Shown here in pieces: positions 1 to 6,303 of a stretch of DNA of 9,018 nt. The stretch is from an uncultured Angelakisella sp. (GTDB lineage: Bacteria; Bacillota; Clostridia; Oscillospirales; Ruminococcaceae): NCBI GenBank assembly GCA_910585535.1, contig CAJUFK010000020.1:28339-37356 (forward strand). Direction: 5' to 3'. Position 1 is the stretch's first letter; every line of letters begins with the position of its first letter. The translations under genes and the position numbers were made by a program. The notes below the pieces were generated by a model. The model saw nothing but the letters and a program-made list of their open reading frames with translations. It was not told where the DNA came from and did not search any database.

Positions 1-2633
1 TTGTGGCAGAGCTGGAGACCGGGCGCAACGGGTACATCACCGTCACCGACCTGGACCCCGGCTGGTACACCGTCAAGGAGACCAAGGCCCCGCTGGGATA
101 CATTTTGGACGACACGGTAAAGACGGTGGAACTGAAACCGGATTCCCCCGCCGTGGTGGAGTTTGAGAATCAGCCCCTAAACGGCCTGCATATTAAGAAG
201 ATCGACAGCAAGACCCAGACGCCCCTGGAGGGGGCCAAATTCCGGGTCAGCGAAAAGGGCGGCAGGCTTATCGGAGAATACACCACCGACAACCAGGGAG
301 AGATCGTCATCGACGACCTCCAGCCGGGCTGGTACACCATTGAAGAGATCAAAGCGCCGGACGGCTACCGGTTGGACAATACCCCCAAGGATGTGGAGTT
401 TGTCTGGGGCCAGTTTGTGACAGTGGAGTTCACCAACGAGCTGCTCAGTCCCATCCAAATCAGGAAGATCGACTCCGAGACCGGCGCGCCGCTGGCCGGG
501 GCAAAGTTCCGCATCACCAAGGTCAACGGTGAGTATGTGGGGGATTTCTCCACCAGCACCGACGGCTTCCTGAATGTGCCGGAGCTGGAGCCCGGCTTCT
601 ACATCGTTTCCGAGACCAAGGCGCCGGAAGGATACCTTTTGGACAACACCCCGCAGACCATCGAGGTGAAGGCCAATGTGCCCACCATGGTGGAGTTCGT
701 CAACAAGCGGCTGCCGGGCCTTCAGGTGCAGAAGATCGATGCCAACACCGGAGAACCGCTGGCCGGAGCCAAATTCCGGGTGGAAAAATCTAACGGCGAG
801 CGAATGGGCGATTTCGTCACCAATTTGGCGGGCTTCTTTGTTGCCCCTGACCTGAAGGCGGGAACCTATACCGTCTATGAGACTGCTGCCCCTGCCGGGT
901 ATATCCTGGACAAGACCCCGCAGACTGCGGTGCTGAGGCCCAATGGCACCACCACTCTGGAGTTTTCCAATAAGCCGCTGGCCGGCCTTCAGATCAAGAA
1001 GGTGGACGCGGTCACCGGCCTGCCCATGAAGGGCGTGGAGTTCAAGATCACCAAGCTGAACAGCGAGCCGGTGGGCATCTATGTCACCGATGACGCCGGG
1101 CTTATCTTCGTCCCCGATATGAAGGAGGGCTGGTATGTCGTCACCGAGACCCGGACGCTGGACGGCTACAAGCTGGACAACGCCCCCCGGAATGTGGAGG
1201 TGGCTTCGGATAAGCTGAACCTGGTGGAATACCGTAACCAGCCCTATCCCCACCTGCAGCTGGTGAAGATCGATGCCGAGACCAAGGCGCCCATCGAGGG
1301 AGTCAGGTTAAAAGTGTCCGACCGTCTGGGCCGGGAGTTGGGGACCTTCTCCACCAACAAGCTGGGCCAGATCCATCTAACCGGCATGGAGCAGGGGACC
1401 TACTATGTCCAGGAGGTGGAGGCAAAACCCGGCTATGTGCTGGACAGCACGGTCCAGGAGGTCTCCCTCCTCTGGGGCAAGACCACCAAGCTGGAGATCC
1501 CCAACAGACCGCTGGGCACCCTGCGGATTAAGAAGATCGACAGCGAGACCAAGCAGCCTCTCTTTGGCGCGGTGTTCAACCTCTACGACCTGAAGGGCAA
1601 CCTGCTGGGCGAGTACACCACCGACAACCGGGGGATTATCGAGTTCCCCAAGGAGGTGCAGGCGGGCAAGTACAAGCTCAGAGAGGTGAAGGCGCCTGCG
1701 GGCTATGTGCTGGACGAGATGCCCAAGACCATTGAGGTGAAGGCCAGCGAGACGCTGGAACTGGAGGTCCCCAACAAACCTATGCGGGGCCAGATCCAGA
1801 TCGTGAAGACTGCCGCCGAAAATAACACCATCACCAAAGACAAGGCCGGGGCCCTTCTGGAAGGGGCCGTCTTTGAGATCTACAACACCCGCCTGGAGGT
1901 GGTGGACCGCATCACCACCGATTCCAGAGGGCTGGCCATTTCCAAGGAGCTGCCCATGGGCGTTTACGGCATTAAGGAGATTGCCGCACCCAAGTATTAC
2001 TTCACCGACGGGACCGTCTTCTATGCGGAGCTGAAGGTGGACGGCGACCTGGTCCGCTTTGAGGTGAAGAACAAGCCCAAGGACATTTCCGTTACCATCG
2101 AAAAGCGCGGCAATGTCCAGGCGATGCCCGGTGATGTGATCTTCTATACCCTGGACAACATCGCCAACACCAGCAACATCCCGCTGGAGGAATTTTATGT
2201 CCACGACCTCCTCCCCACCGATGCGGTCCGGCTGAATCAGCTCAGCACCGGCACCTGGAGCGAGAAGGGCAAATTCGATGTCCTCTACCGGACCAACAAG
2301 AAGGATGCCTACCGGACCCTGGCTTCTAACCTTTCTACCACCACCGACAACCAGCTGGAGTGCGGCCGGGAGGCCCTGGGCCTTGCGGCAAACGAGTATG
2401 TCACCGACATCAAGCTCCAGTTCGCGGAGGTGGGCGAGGGCTTCCACAGCGTCACCAGCCCCACCGTCACGGTAACGGTGCTGGCAGACCTGCCGGACGG
2501 CTACCAGTTTACCAACCGGGCCGATGTGGGCGGCCGCACCGAGGATGAATGGGTCTATGCCAAGGATGCCTGGACCACCTGCATCTTTGCCCCGCCCAGA
2601 GGCTGCCTGCCGAAAACCGGCTTCGGCGGCTGA
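1..2633 (+). CDS. SpaA/CnaB-repeat surface protein, 5' partial
   Basis: This is the C-terminal 876 residues of a long extracellular protein whose start lies before the window. It consists of one partial and seven complete CnaB/SpaA-like beta-sandwich repeats. Each repeat opens with a KID/KVD lysine strand, carries an E-box of the form YxxxExxAPxGY (for example near residues 22-33), and closes with an FxN/xPN asparagine. In this family Lys and Asn form an internal isopeptide bond helped by the E-box Glu. Residues from about 695 form a DUF11-like domain (pattern GDVIFYTLDN...DLLP). The protein ends LPKTGFGG (residues 869-876), a sortase-type motif, but with no hydrophobic helix or basic tail; TGA is followed at once by in-frame TAA. 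Likely role: an adhesin or pilin-like stalk at the cell surface. The family call is firm; anchoring and partner are unknown. A strong terminator lies 31 bases downstream. Confidence 0.93.
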   Translation, partial: VAELETGRNGYITVTDLDPGWYTVKETKAPLGYILDDTVKTVELKPDSPAVVEFENQPLNGLHIKKIDSKTQTPLEGAKFRVSEKGGRLIGEYTTDNQGEIVIDDLQPGWYTIEEIKAPDGYRLDNTPKDVEFVWGQFVTVEFTNELLSPIQIRKIDSETGAPLAGAKFRITKVNGEYVGDFSTSTDGFLNVPELEPGFYIVSETKAPEGYLLDNTPQTIEVKANVPTMVEFVNKRLPGLQVQKIDANTGEPLAGAKFRVEKSNGERMGDFVTNLAGFFVAPDLKAGTYTVYETAAPAGYILDKTPQTAVLRPNGTTTLEFSNKPLAGLQIKKVDAVTGLPMKGVEFKITKLNSEPVGIYVTDDAGLIFVPDMKEGWYVVTETRTLDGYKLDNAPRNVEVASDKLNLVEYRNQPYPHLQLVKIDAETKAPIEGVRLKVSDRLGRELGTFSTNKLGQIHLTGMEQGTYYVQEVEAKPGYVLDSTVQEVSLLWGKTTKLEIPNRPLGTLRIKKIDSETKQPLFGAVFNLYDLKGNLLGEYTTDNRGIIEFPKEVQAGKYKLREVKAPAGYVLDEMPKTIEVKASETLELEVPNKPMRGQIQIVKTAAENNTITKDKAGALLEGAVFEIYNTRLEVVDRITTDSRGLAISKELPMGVYGIKEIAAPKYYFTDGTVFYAELKVDGDLVRFEVKNKPKDISVTIEKRGNVQAMPGDVIFYTLDNIANTSNIPLEEFYVHDLLPTDAVRLNQLSTGTWSEKGKFDVLYRTNKKDAYRTLASNLSTTTDNQLECGREALGLAANEYVTDIKLQFAEVGEGFHSVTSPTVTVTVLADLPDGYQFTNRADVGGRTEDEWVYAKDAWTTCIFAPPRGCLPKTGFGG
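186..1790 (+). repeat. In-register 267-bp CnaB repeat units
   Basis: The repeat starts (Leu/Ile before the lysine strand) fall at residues 62, 151, 240, 329, 418 and 507, five consecutive spacings of exactly 89 codons (267 bp). The sixth unit is about one residue longer, and a more divergent seventh follows to about residue 694. Lysine, E-box glutamate and closing asparagine are kept in every unit, although the E-box varies to ETRTLDGY in the fourth and EVEAKPGY in the fifth. The units differ in sequence, so they are old duplications kept in register and not a recent expansion. Confidence 0.9.
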
Positions 2634-2664
2634 TAACAACTTCATCCTGAATCCCTAAAGCATA

Positions 2665-2710
2665 GCGCCGGCATGGTGGACAAGACCACTGTGCCGGCGC
2701 TTTTCTTTTT
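2665..2710 (+). terminator. Intrinsic terminator after surface protein
   Basis: Left arm 2665-2679 pairs with 2686-2700 over 15 positions, including two G.T wobbles, around a 6-base loop (acaaga), followed by TTTTCTTTTT. This is a strong Rho-independent terminator and separates the surface protein from the downstream genes. Confidence 0.95.
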
Positions 2711-2723
2711 ATCTGCAAACAGC

Positions 2724-2751
2724 TTGATTGTAATTTACCAAATCGTATAAC
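2724..2751 (+). promoter_or_regulatory. Promoter for Cys-rich protein
   Basis: TTGATT (2724-2729) is followed after 16 bases by TATAAC (2746-2751), a good sigma-A type promoter. It lies just after the terminator and about 35 bases before the next start codon, so the Cys-rich gene probably starts a new transcript. Confidence 0.65.
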
Positions 2752-2786
2752 AGCAAATTGCATGGTTCAGAAAAAAGGAGACTTTC

Positions 2787-3152
2787 ATGACATTCCAGTT
2801 AGACAAAACCACATTGACCAAACGCTTTTCAGAGCTCACCGAGGGCAACTGGCGCAATTCCTTTTATATCGACTGTTCCGCCTGCCCCTATGAGCGGCCG
2901 GAAGGCTGCGGTGATTTTCTCTTTGTGCCCGATGAGACCGGACGGCCCTTCCTGTATCCGATGTCCATAGCGGCTGAGCAGCTTGGCCCTATCGACTGGA
3001 GCGAATGCCTGGGCCGCATGAGCAACTTCATGTTCCGGGAGCTTTACCACCGATGGCTGAATACCAGGACACTTGAAAGATCCTGCTGTCCCCTCCGGAA
3101 GATGGTCCCCTGCGTTGCCTGGCGGTGCAGGCAGGGCGACTTTGACAAATAA
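2787..3152 (+). CDS. Cys-rich hypothetical protein (121 aa)
   Basis: I do not recognise the family. The protein is small and soluble-looking, with no signal peptide or membrane segment. It has eight cysteines at 30, 33, 41, 74, 100, 101, 109 and 114: an N-terminal C-x2-C-x7-C group and a C-terminal CC-x7-C-x4-C group, which would suit zinc or iron-sulfur binding. The rest is rich in aromatic and charged residues. The start is set by AAGGAG at 2775-2780, six bases before ATG. It has its own promoter, and its 3' end overlaps the -35 box of the next transcript. A metal-binding regulatory or accessory role is inference only. Confidence 0.8.
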   Translation: MTFQLDKTTLTKRFSELTEGNWRNSFYIDCSACPYERPEGCGDFLFVPDETGRPFLYPMSIAAEQLGPIDWSECLGRMSNFMFRELYHRWLNTRTLERSCCPLRKMVPCVAWRCRQGDFDK

Positions 3153-3172
3153 ATATCATTTTGTGCTAAATC
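3142..3172 (+). promoter_or_regulatory. Promoter for DUF3268-sigma operon
   Basis: A consensus TTGACA (3142-3147) sits inside the last codons of the Cys-rich gene. An extended -10, TGC-TAAATC (3164-3172), follows with a 19-base spacer; CTAAAT at 18 bases is an alternative reading. Transcription would start near 3179 and give a leader of about 110 bases. The spacer is longer than ideal, so confidence is moderate. Confidence 0.55.
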
Positions 3173-3178
3173 TATGCA

Positions 3179-3292
3179 AAAACCAAAGCCAAACCTATAT
3201 CTTTCCAGCCCTTTCACCGGTAAAATATTAGGTAGAGGGCGCAATCAAAGCGTAAACCTTCCGTAATCATACGCAAGAAAGGAGTAATCGAA
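3179..3292 (+). promoter_or_regulatory. Structured leader upstream of DUF3268 gene
   Basis: The noncoding leader holds two tandem hairpins. The first pairs GCCCT (3208-3212) with AGGGC (3236-3240) and ACC (3216-3218) with GGT (3231-3233). The second pairs GCGTA (3250-3254) with TACGC (3270-3274), ending just before the AAAGGAG ribosome site (3278-3284). The segment CCCTTTC (3209-3215) could instead pair with GAAAGG of the ribosome site, giving an on/off switch. I recall a published computational RNA motif named after DUF3268 genes, but I cannot confirm that this sequence matches it. Confidence 0.4.
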
Positions 3293-3697
3293 ATGTCTAA
3301 AAGAAAAAGGAATCCCATTTGTCCCTACTGCGGCAGCCCCGCAGTGCTGCGCCCGGACAGCTTTGTCCATAAGGATGCGGGCAGAGGCCGTTACCTGTAT
3401 GTCTGCTCCCATTACCCGGAGTGTGACGCCTATGTATCCGCCAACGAAAAGACCAGGGAGCCCATGGGGACGCTGGCCAACGGCGACCTGCGGCACAAAA
3501 GGATCGAAGCGCACCGGGCCTTCGACCAGATCTGGCGCCATCGGATCATGAGCCGGGCCAACGCCTACCGGTGGCTGCGGGAAAAGTACGGGCTGCGGGA
3601 GGACCAGGCGCATATCGCCTGTTTTTCGGATTATATCTGCGACGATCTGATCCGCGAATGCCAAAAGGCATTGCGGGCAAACCGGATTGCAAGCTGA
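3293..3697 (+). CDS. DUF3268-type zinc-ribbon protein
   Basis: This 134-residue protein opens with a basic tail (SKRKRN) and then a zinc ribbon: C10-x2-C13 and C38-x5-C44 within CSHYPECDAYV. This matches the DUF3268 zinc-finger-containing family often found on phages and conjugative elements. The C-terminal half (about 65-134) is helical and charged, with a conserved-looking RHRIMSRANAYRWLREKYG segment that resembles a small helical nucleic-acid-binding domain. It begins at ATG with AAAGGAG eight bases upstream. It is the first gene of an apparent operon, with 23 bases before the sigma factor gene. The family recognition is good; a role in nucleic-acid binding or element regulation is inferred from the zinc ribbon and neighbours. 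Confidence 0.85.
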   Translation: MSKRKRNPICPYCGSPAVLRPDSFVHKDAGRGRYLYVCSHYPECDAYVSANEKTREPMGTLANGDLRHKRIEAHRAFDQIWRHRIMSRANAYRWLREKYGLREDQAHIACFSDYICDDLIRECQKALRANRIAS

Positions 3698-3720
3698 CAG
3701 CGAGGAAAGGAGGTATCACC

Positions 3721-4278
3721 GTGAAAATGACCTTGGAGCAAAAGGACCTGGTGGTTCAAAACCTGAACCTGGTCAATGAAGTGATCTACTACCGGGTGAA
3801 ACGGAACCCCTGTGACCCGGACCACGACCTGGAGGATCTACAGCAGATCGGCCGGCTGGGGCTGTGCCTGGCCGCACAGGGCTATGACGGCGTCCGCCCC
3901 TTCCCCGCCTATGCGCGGGAGGTGATCTGGCACCAGCTGCTCCACCACTTCAAAGACCTGAGCCGGAATCCGAAAACCCTTTCCATGGAATATGAGACCG
4001 ATGGCGGGCTCTCGTTTTCGGAGTCCCTGGCGGATGAGGCTAATGTTGTTTATGAGGCCGAAAACCGGATGAACCGCGAAGAGCTGAGGGCGCTGGAGGA
4101 GCGGTACCAGGGAACGGTACGCAAGGGGATCCAGGCCATGGCTCTCAAGCTGGACGGCCTTTCCGGCTCGGAGATCGCAAAGCTCTACCGTGTGAAGCCC
4201 AACCATGTCAGCGCGTGGATCTCCAGGGCACAGCATCGGCTTTTACAGGACCAGACATTGCTGAAATTGGTCTCCTGA
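3721..4278 (+). CDS. Compact sigma-70 family sigma factor
   Basis: The 185-residue product has a short sigma-70 layout. Residues 39-48 (DLQQIGRLGL) and the following PFPAYAREVIWHQLLHHFKD match region 2, which binds core polymerase and the -10 box. Residues 149-171 (GSEIAKLYRVKPNHVSAWISRAQ) form a region 4 helix-turn-helix for -35 contact. Region 1.1 is absent and region 3 is minimal, as in element-borne or ECF-like factors. I chose GTG 3721 because a perfect AAAGGAGG (3706-3713) lies 7 bases upstream; the longer reading from 3571 would overlap the zinc-ribbon gene. The gene is sandwiched between the DUF3268 gene and an unknown gene 20 bases downstream. It probably redirects polymerase to element promoters; the target promoters are unknown. 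Confidence 0.88.
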   Translation: MKMTLEQKDLVVQNLNLVNEVIYYRVKRNPCDPDHDLEDLQQIGRLGLCLAAQGYDGVRPFPAYAREVIWHQLLHHFKDLSRNPKTLSMEYETDGGLSFSESLADEANVVYEAENRMNREELRALEERYQGTVRKGIQAMALKLDGLSGSEIAKLYRVKPNHVSAWISRAQHRLLQDQTLLKLVS

Positions 4279-4298
4279 ATTTGGAGGGAGGGACTTTG

Positions 4299-4904
4299 AT
4301 GATCACATACTACGCCGCCATGGGGAAATACCGGCTGGAGCAGTTTGATGGCGGGAGCCGACCGGTCGTCTTGATTGCCGGAAACGAGTACGGCGTCACC
4401 ATTCCGGAGTATATTCTGTGGAACGCACTGCTCTGGAACATCCTAAACTATGACGCCTTGAGGACCGACTGCCTGCAAAAAGCGCGGCGGTTTCATATCC
4501 CAATGGCAGAGGCTGACTTTGACCGGATCCTGGAACGGCTGCTTTTCCGTGGGCTCATCAGAAAGGGGCAGGGCTTTACCGGAGCGGCCGCATTACAGGA
4601 GCTTTTCCGTGAGGTCTGCCTGATCCCCATCCAGCTTTCCCCTTTACAGAAGATGAAAGGCTTCCTGGGGCTTCTGCTGGACGGGTATCCCCTTCGGGTC
4701 GCCCGGCATATCTTTGGACCGGACCGGTTGAGCAATGAGGAAAAAGCGCTCTTAAACACGCTCCTGGTTTGTCCGGCGCTTTCCTTCTCTCCGCCACAGC
4801 TTTTGCCGGCTGCCGCGAACCTCTATCTGAAGCGAATGGTGGTTTTGGAGCGTGAGGAATATTCCAGGGAGGGATGGTTTGGATATATACGGCATGTAAT
4901 TTGA
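4299..4904 (+). CDS. Hypothetical protein downstream of sigma factor
   Basis: I do not recognise this 201-residue protein. It has no clear signal peptide or transmembrane helix. Two segments resemble winged-helix folds by pattern: one in the first half ending in ERLLFRGLIRKGQGF, and one near the C-terminus, from SNEEKALLNTLLVC through AAANLYLKRMVVLEREEYS. ATG 4299 is chosen because GGAGGGAGG (4283-4291) lies just upstream; the upstream extension runs into the sigma gene in another frame. The 20-base gap to the sigma gene makes co-transcription very likely, so a cofactor or modulator of that sigma factor is a reasonable guess, but it is only a guess. No hairpin terminator is seen after it, only a T-rich run at 4915-4921. 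Confidence 0.78.
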   Translation: MITYYAAMGKYRLEQFDGGSRPVVLIAGNEYGVTIPEYILWNALLWNILNYDALRTDCLQKARRFHIPMAEADFDRILERLLFRGLIRKGQGFTGAAALQELFREVCLIPIQLSPLQKMKGFLGLLLDGYPLRVARHIFGPDRLSNEEKALLNTLLVCPALSFSPPQLLPAAANLYLKRMVVLEREEYSREGWFGYIRHVI

Positions 4905-4952
4905 TGTTTAGTTCCTTTTTTTCTTTATGAATTTGAACTTTATATCTATATA

Positions 4953-4980
4953 TTGAAATATGCTTCTTTGTGGATAAATT
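4953..4980 (+). promoter_or_regulatory. Promoter for XRE regulator
   Basis: TTGAAA (4953-4958) is followed after 16 bases by TAAATT (4975-4980) in a markedly AT-rich gap. It lies about 37 bases before the GTG start of the XRE gene, as expected for its promoter. Other AT-rich boxes nearby make the exact choice uncertain. Confidence 0.5.
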
Positions 4981-5016
4981 CCTGTCACGGTATCATCTTA
5001 TTATGGAGGTGATACA

Positions 5017-5355
5017 GTGGCAGGAATTCTTGTTCAGATTGGCAACAACATCCGCACCATTCGTATGGGGCAGGGCCTCAGCCTGGAGGAGTTATCCGGC
5101 CGCTGTGGCATCGATGCCGCTCCCCTCAGCAAGCTGGAGCGCGGGGAGAGCAACGCCACCGTCCAGACCCTTGACCGTGTTGCGAAAGGGCTGGGCGTGT
5201 CCCTGGTGGAGCTTGTGGACATCCGGGAATACCGGACCGGCAAACTGGACGAAAACGCCTGGCTGGACCTGCAGCGGCAGATGGGCAAGCTCAGCCCGCA
5301 GCAGCAGGGGGATATTCTGGCCTTTATTCGGATGGTTGCGAAGTGGGGTAACTGA
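5017..5355 (+). CDS. XRE-family helix-turn-helix regulator
   Basis: The 112-residue product carries a classical Cro/C1-type HTH over residues 8-67: IGNNIRTIRMGQGLSLEEL, then SGRCGIDAAPLSKLERGES as the recognition region, then NATVQTLDRVAKGLGVSLVEL. A short C-terminal helix-forming tail (about 75-112) may serve dimerisation. The start is GTG 5017, preceded by GGAGGTGAT (5005-5013), an almost perfect Shine-Dalgarno. It has its own promoter and terminator and stands alone between the sigma operon and the convergent SLOG gene. DNA binding as a dimer to an operator is known for the family; the target here, possibly its own promoter or the element's transfer genes, is not visible. Confidence 0.92.
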   Translation: MAGILVQIGNNIRTIRMGQGLSLEELSGRCGIDAAPLSKLERGESNATVQTLDRVAKGLGVSLVELVDIREYRTGKLDENAWLDLQRQMGKLSPQQQGDILAFIRMVAKWGN

Positions 5356-5364
5356 ATCTTATCC

Positions 5365-5403
5365 ATACACTGGCAGGATCTCGTATCCTCCCAGTGTATT
5401 TTT
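5365..5403 (+). terminator. Terminator after XRE gene
   Basis: ATACACTGG (5365-5373) pairs with CCAGTGTAT (5391-5399), then after one C-C mismatch AGGAT (5375-5379) pairs with ATCCT (5385-5389) around a 5-base loop. T's at 5399-5403 follow on the plus strand. The opposite side has no T run, so it serves the XRE gene, although the convergent SLOG gene ends within it. Confidence 0.85.
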
Positions 5404-5863
5404 ATATCATGATCACTTTAAGCTCCTTTTCCTGGGTATGGGCATAGCGGATGCAGAATACCGTTCCGCCCTTCTCCCTTCCGTCATAAACGGCGATTAC
5501 TCGGTCGGATCCCGCAACCATATAGCGATTTCGGATGAAAAAAACACTCGGTGAATACTTGTCACACAGAACATTGATGAAATCACATCCCGCGAGCATT
5601 TTCTGAAATAAAGGGCTCTTGTTTTTTACGCGGGTCGGGTATGGGATAGCTGCTTCCAAATGAAGGCTTGGATTTTTTTCTTTTTCCTCTATAACGATGG
5701 ATGCGAATAACAGGTCAACACCTTCGGCGAACCCGGAGATAAACAGAGTAAAACCGTCTTCAATAGCTTCTTTGACGGCTTTTCTCAATTCCTCCTCCAC
5801 ATAGGACAGTTTATCCGGTGGAATGTCTCGATGCCCTGTAATACAACAGGTTTTTCCCTTCAT
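5402..5863 (-). CDS. SLOG-family protein (YpsA/DUF1273-like)
   Basis: The 153-residue product has the hallmarks of the SLOG Rossmann-like superfamily: an N-terminal CCITGHRDIP strand-loop (6-15), the glycine-rich SGFAEGVD (43-50), AAIPYP (71-76), NRYMV (112-116) and a C-terminal DGREKGGTV (127-135). The family binds nucleotides or nucleotide-derived ligands; members occur as YpsA in Firmicutes and in proposed nucleotide-signalling and conflict systems. No catalytic role can be assigned here. The start follows AGAGGAG (minus strand of 5873-5879). The gene diverges from a Cro-like regulator across a palindromic operator and has visibly lower GC than the flanking genes, which suggests it arrived separately. 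The protein is cytosolic, with no signal peptide. Confidence 0.87.
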   Translation of the reverse strand: MKGKTCCITGHRDIPPDKLSYVEEELRKAVKEAIEDGFTLFISGFAEGVDLLFASIVIEEKEKNPSLHLEAAIPYPTRVKNKSPLFQKMLAGCDFINVLCDKYSPSVFFIRNRYMVAGSDRVIAVYDGREKGGTVFCIRYAHTQEKELKVIMI

Positions 5864-5893
5864 GATAAAAAGCTCCTCTCTTTTTGTGCTTTT

Positions 5894-5942
5894 TGTATAT
5901 AGGCAATATTGCCTATCACACTACATACCCATTATAGGCAAT
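5894..5942. promoter_or_regulatory. Divergent operator: palindrome plus third half-site
   Basis: A perfect 18-bp palindrome, ATAGGCAAT-ATTGCCTAT, spans 5899-5916. The same half-site ATAGGCAAT recurs at 5934-5942, a 35-bp centre-to-centre offset. On the minus strand TATACA (5894-5899) could be the SLOG -10 box. On the plus strand TTGCCT (5909-5914) and TATAGG (5933-5938, 18-base spacer) could drive the Cro-like gene, so both promoters would overlap the repeats. This is the layout of autoregulated divergent repressor systems; the promoter boxes are weak and inferred. Confidence 0.7.
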
Positions 5943-5979
5943 AATGGATATATACGCAAGCACAAAGGAGGGTATCGGC

Positions 5980-6186
5980 ATGATTTCATACGAGCCCCTG
6001 TGGGAAACCATGAAGCGAAAGAAGGCTTCGACCTACACCTTACAGGTAAAAGGTGAGATCAGCAGTTCGACCGTGCGTAGACTGAAGGCAAACGAATCGG
6101 TTTCGACCAATACGCTGGATGCGCTGTGCAAAATCCTCGAATGCGAAATAAGCGATATTATCAAGTTCCTGCCAGACGAAAAATAA
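5980..6186 (+). CDS. Small Cro/C1-type HTH regulator
   Basis: This 68-residue protein is essentially only an HTH domain: PLWETMKRKKASTYTL (helix 1), GEISSSTVRRLKANESVST (recognition region), then NTLDALCKILECEISDIIKF. It resembles the short XRE/Cro regulators of the HTH_26 type. ATG 5980 is preferred to the upstream ATG 5944, because AAAGGAGGG stands just before it and the extra residues of the longer reading have no ribosome site. It diverges from the SLOG gene across the operator at 5899-5942 and most likely binds there, repressing both. A strong hairpin overlaps its stop codon. Family is certain; target is inferred from position. Confidence 0.88.
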   Translation: MISYEPLWETMKRKKASTYTLQVKGEISSSTVRRLKANESVSTNTLDALCKILECEISDIIKFLPDEK

Positions 6187-6228
6187 CCGGAAGCAAACAT
6201 CGAATGGTTTGCTTCCGGTTATTCTTTC
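6182..6228 (+). terminator. Terminator after Cro-like gene
   Basis: A perfect 17-bp stem pairs 6182-6198 with 6207-6223 around an 8-base loop; the left arm includes the stop codon. It is followed by CTTTC, a weak T tract, so termination may be incomplete. It closes the lower-GC SLOG cassette on the right. Confidence 0.8.
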
Positions 6229-6245
6229 AAATATTGCTCAGGCGC

Positions 6246-6297
6246 TACATATAGATGTATTTTGATATTGACAACAAGATATAGTATATGGTAAACT
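6246..6297 (+). promoter_or_regulatory. Promoter upstream of ssb leader
   Basis: A consensus TTGACA (6268-6273) is followed by TAAACT (6292-6297) with an 18-base spacer. A short inverted repeat TACAT/ATGTA (6246-6250, 6255-6259) lies just upstream, and ACAACAA (6271-6277) is mirrored by TTGTTGT (6309-6315) across the -10 box. Either could be a regulator site. A transcript would start near 6304. Confidence 0.6.
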
Positions 6298-6303
6298 AAA
6301 AGA

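Noticed and set aside
177..1253. Long minus-strand open frame of 358 codons inside the surface protein
   Set aside because: It mirrors the strong GC-biased codon pattern and repeats of the real gene, has no ribosome site or recognisable domain, and a similar shadow occurs at 1377-2645 running across the terminator.
3571..3720. Longer N-terminus for the sigma factor
   Set aside because: It lies in another frame of the zinc-ribbon gene, while GTG 3721 has a perfect Shine-Dalgarno and matches the sigma-factor domain limits.
4215..4298. Longer start for the protein after the sigma factor
   Set aside because: These codons overlap the sigma gene in another frame; ATG 4299 has a GGAGGGAGG site directly upstream.
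4970..5554. Plus-strand frame of 194 codons over the XRE gene and the end of the SLOG gene
   Set aside because: It overlaps the XRE gene and runs through its terminator; its product is low-complexity and matches nothing.
5823..6056. Plus-strand frame across the divergent operator
   Set aside because: It crosses the SLOG start, the palindrome and the Cro-like gene in a different frame, with no ribosome site.
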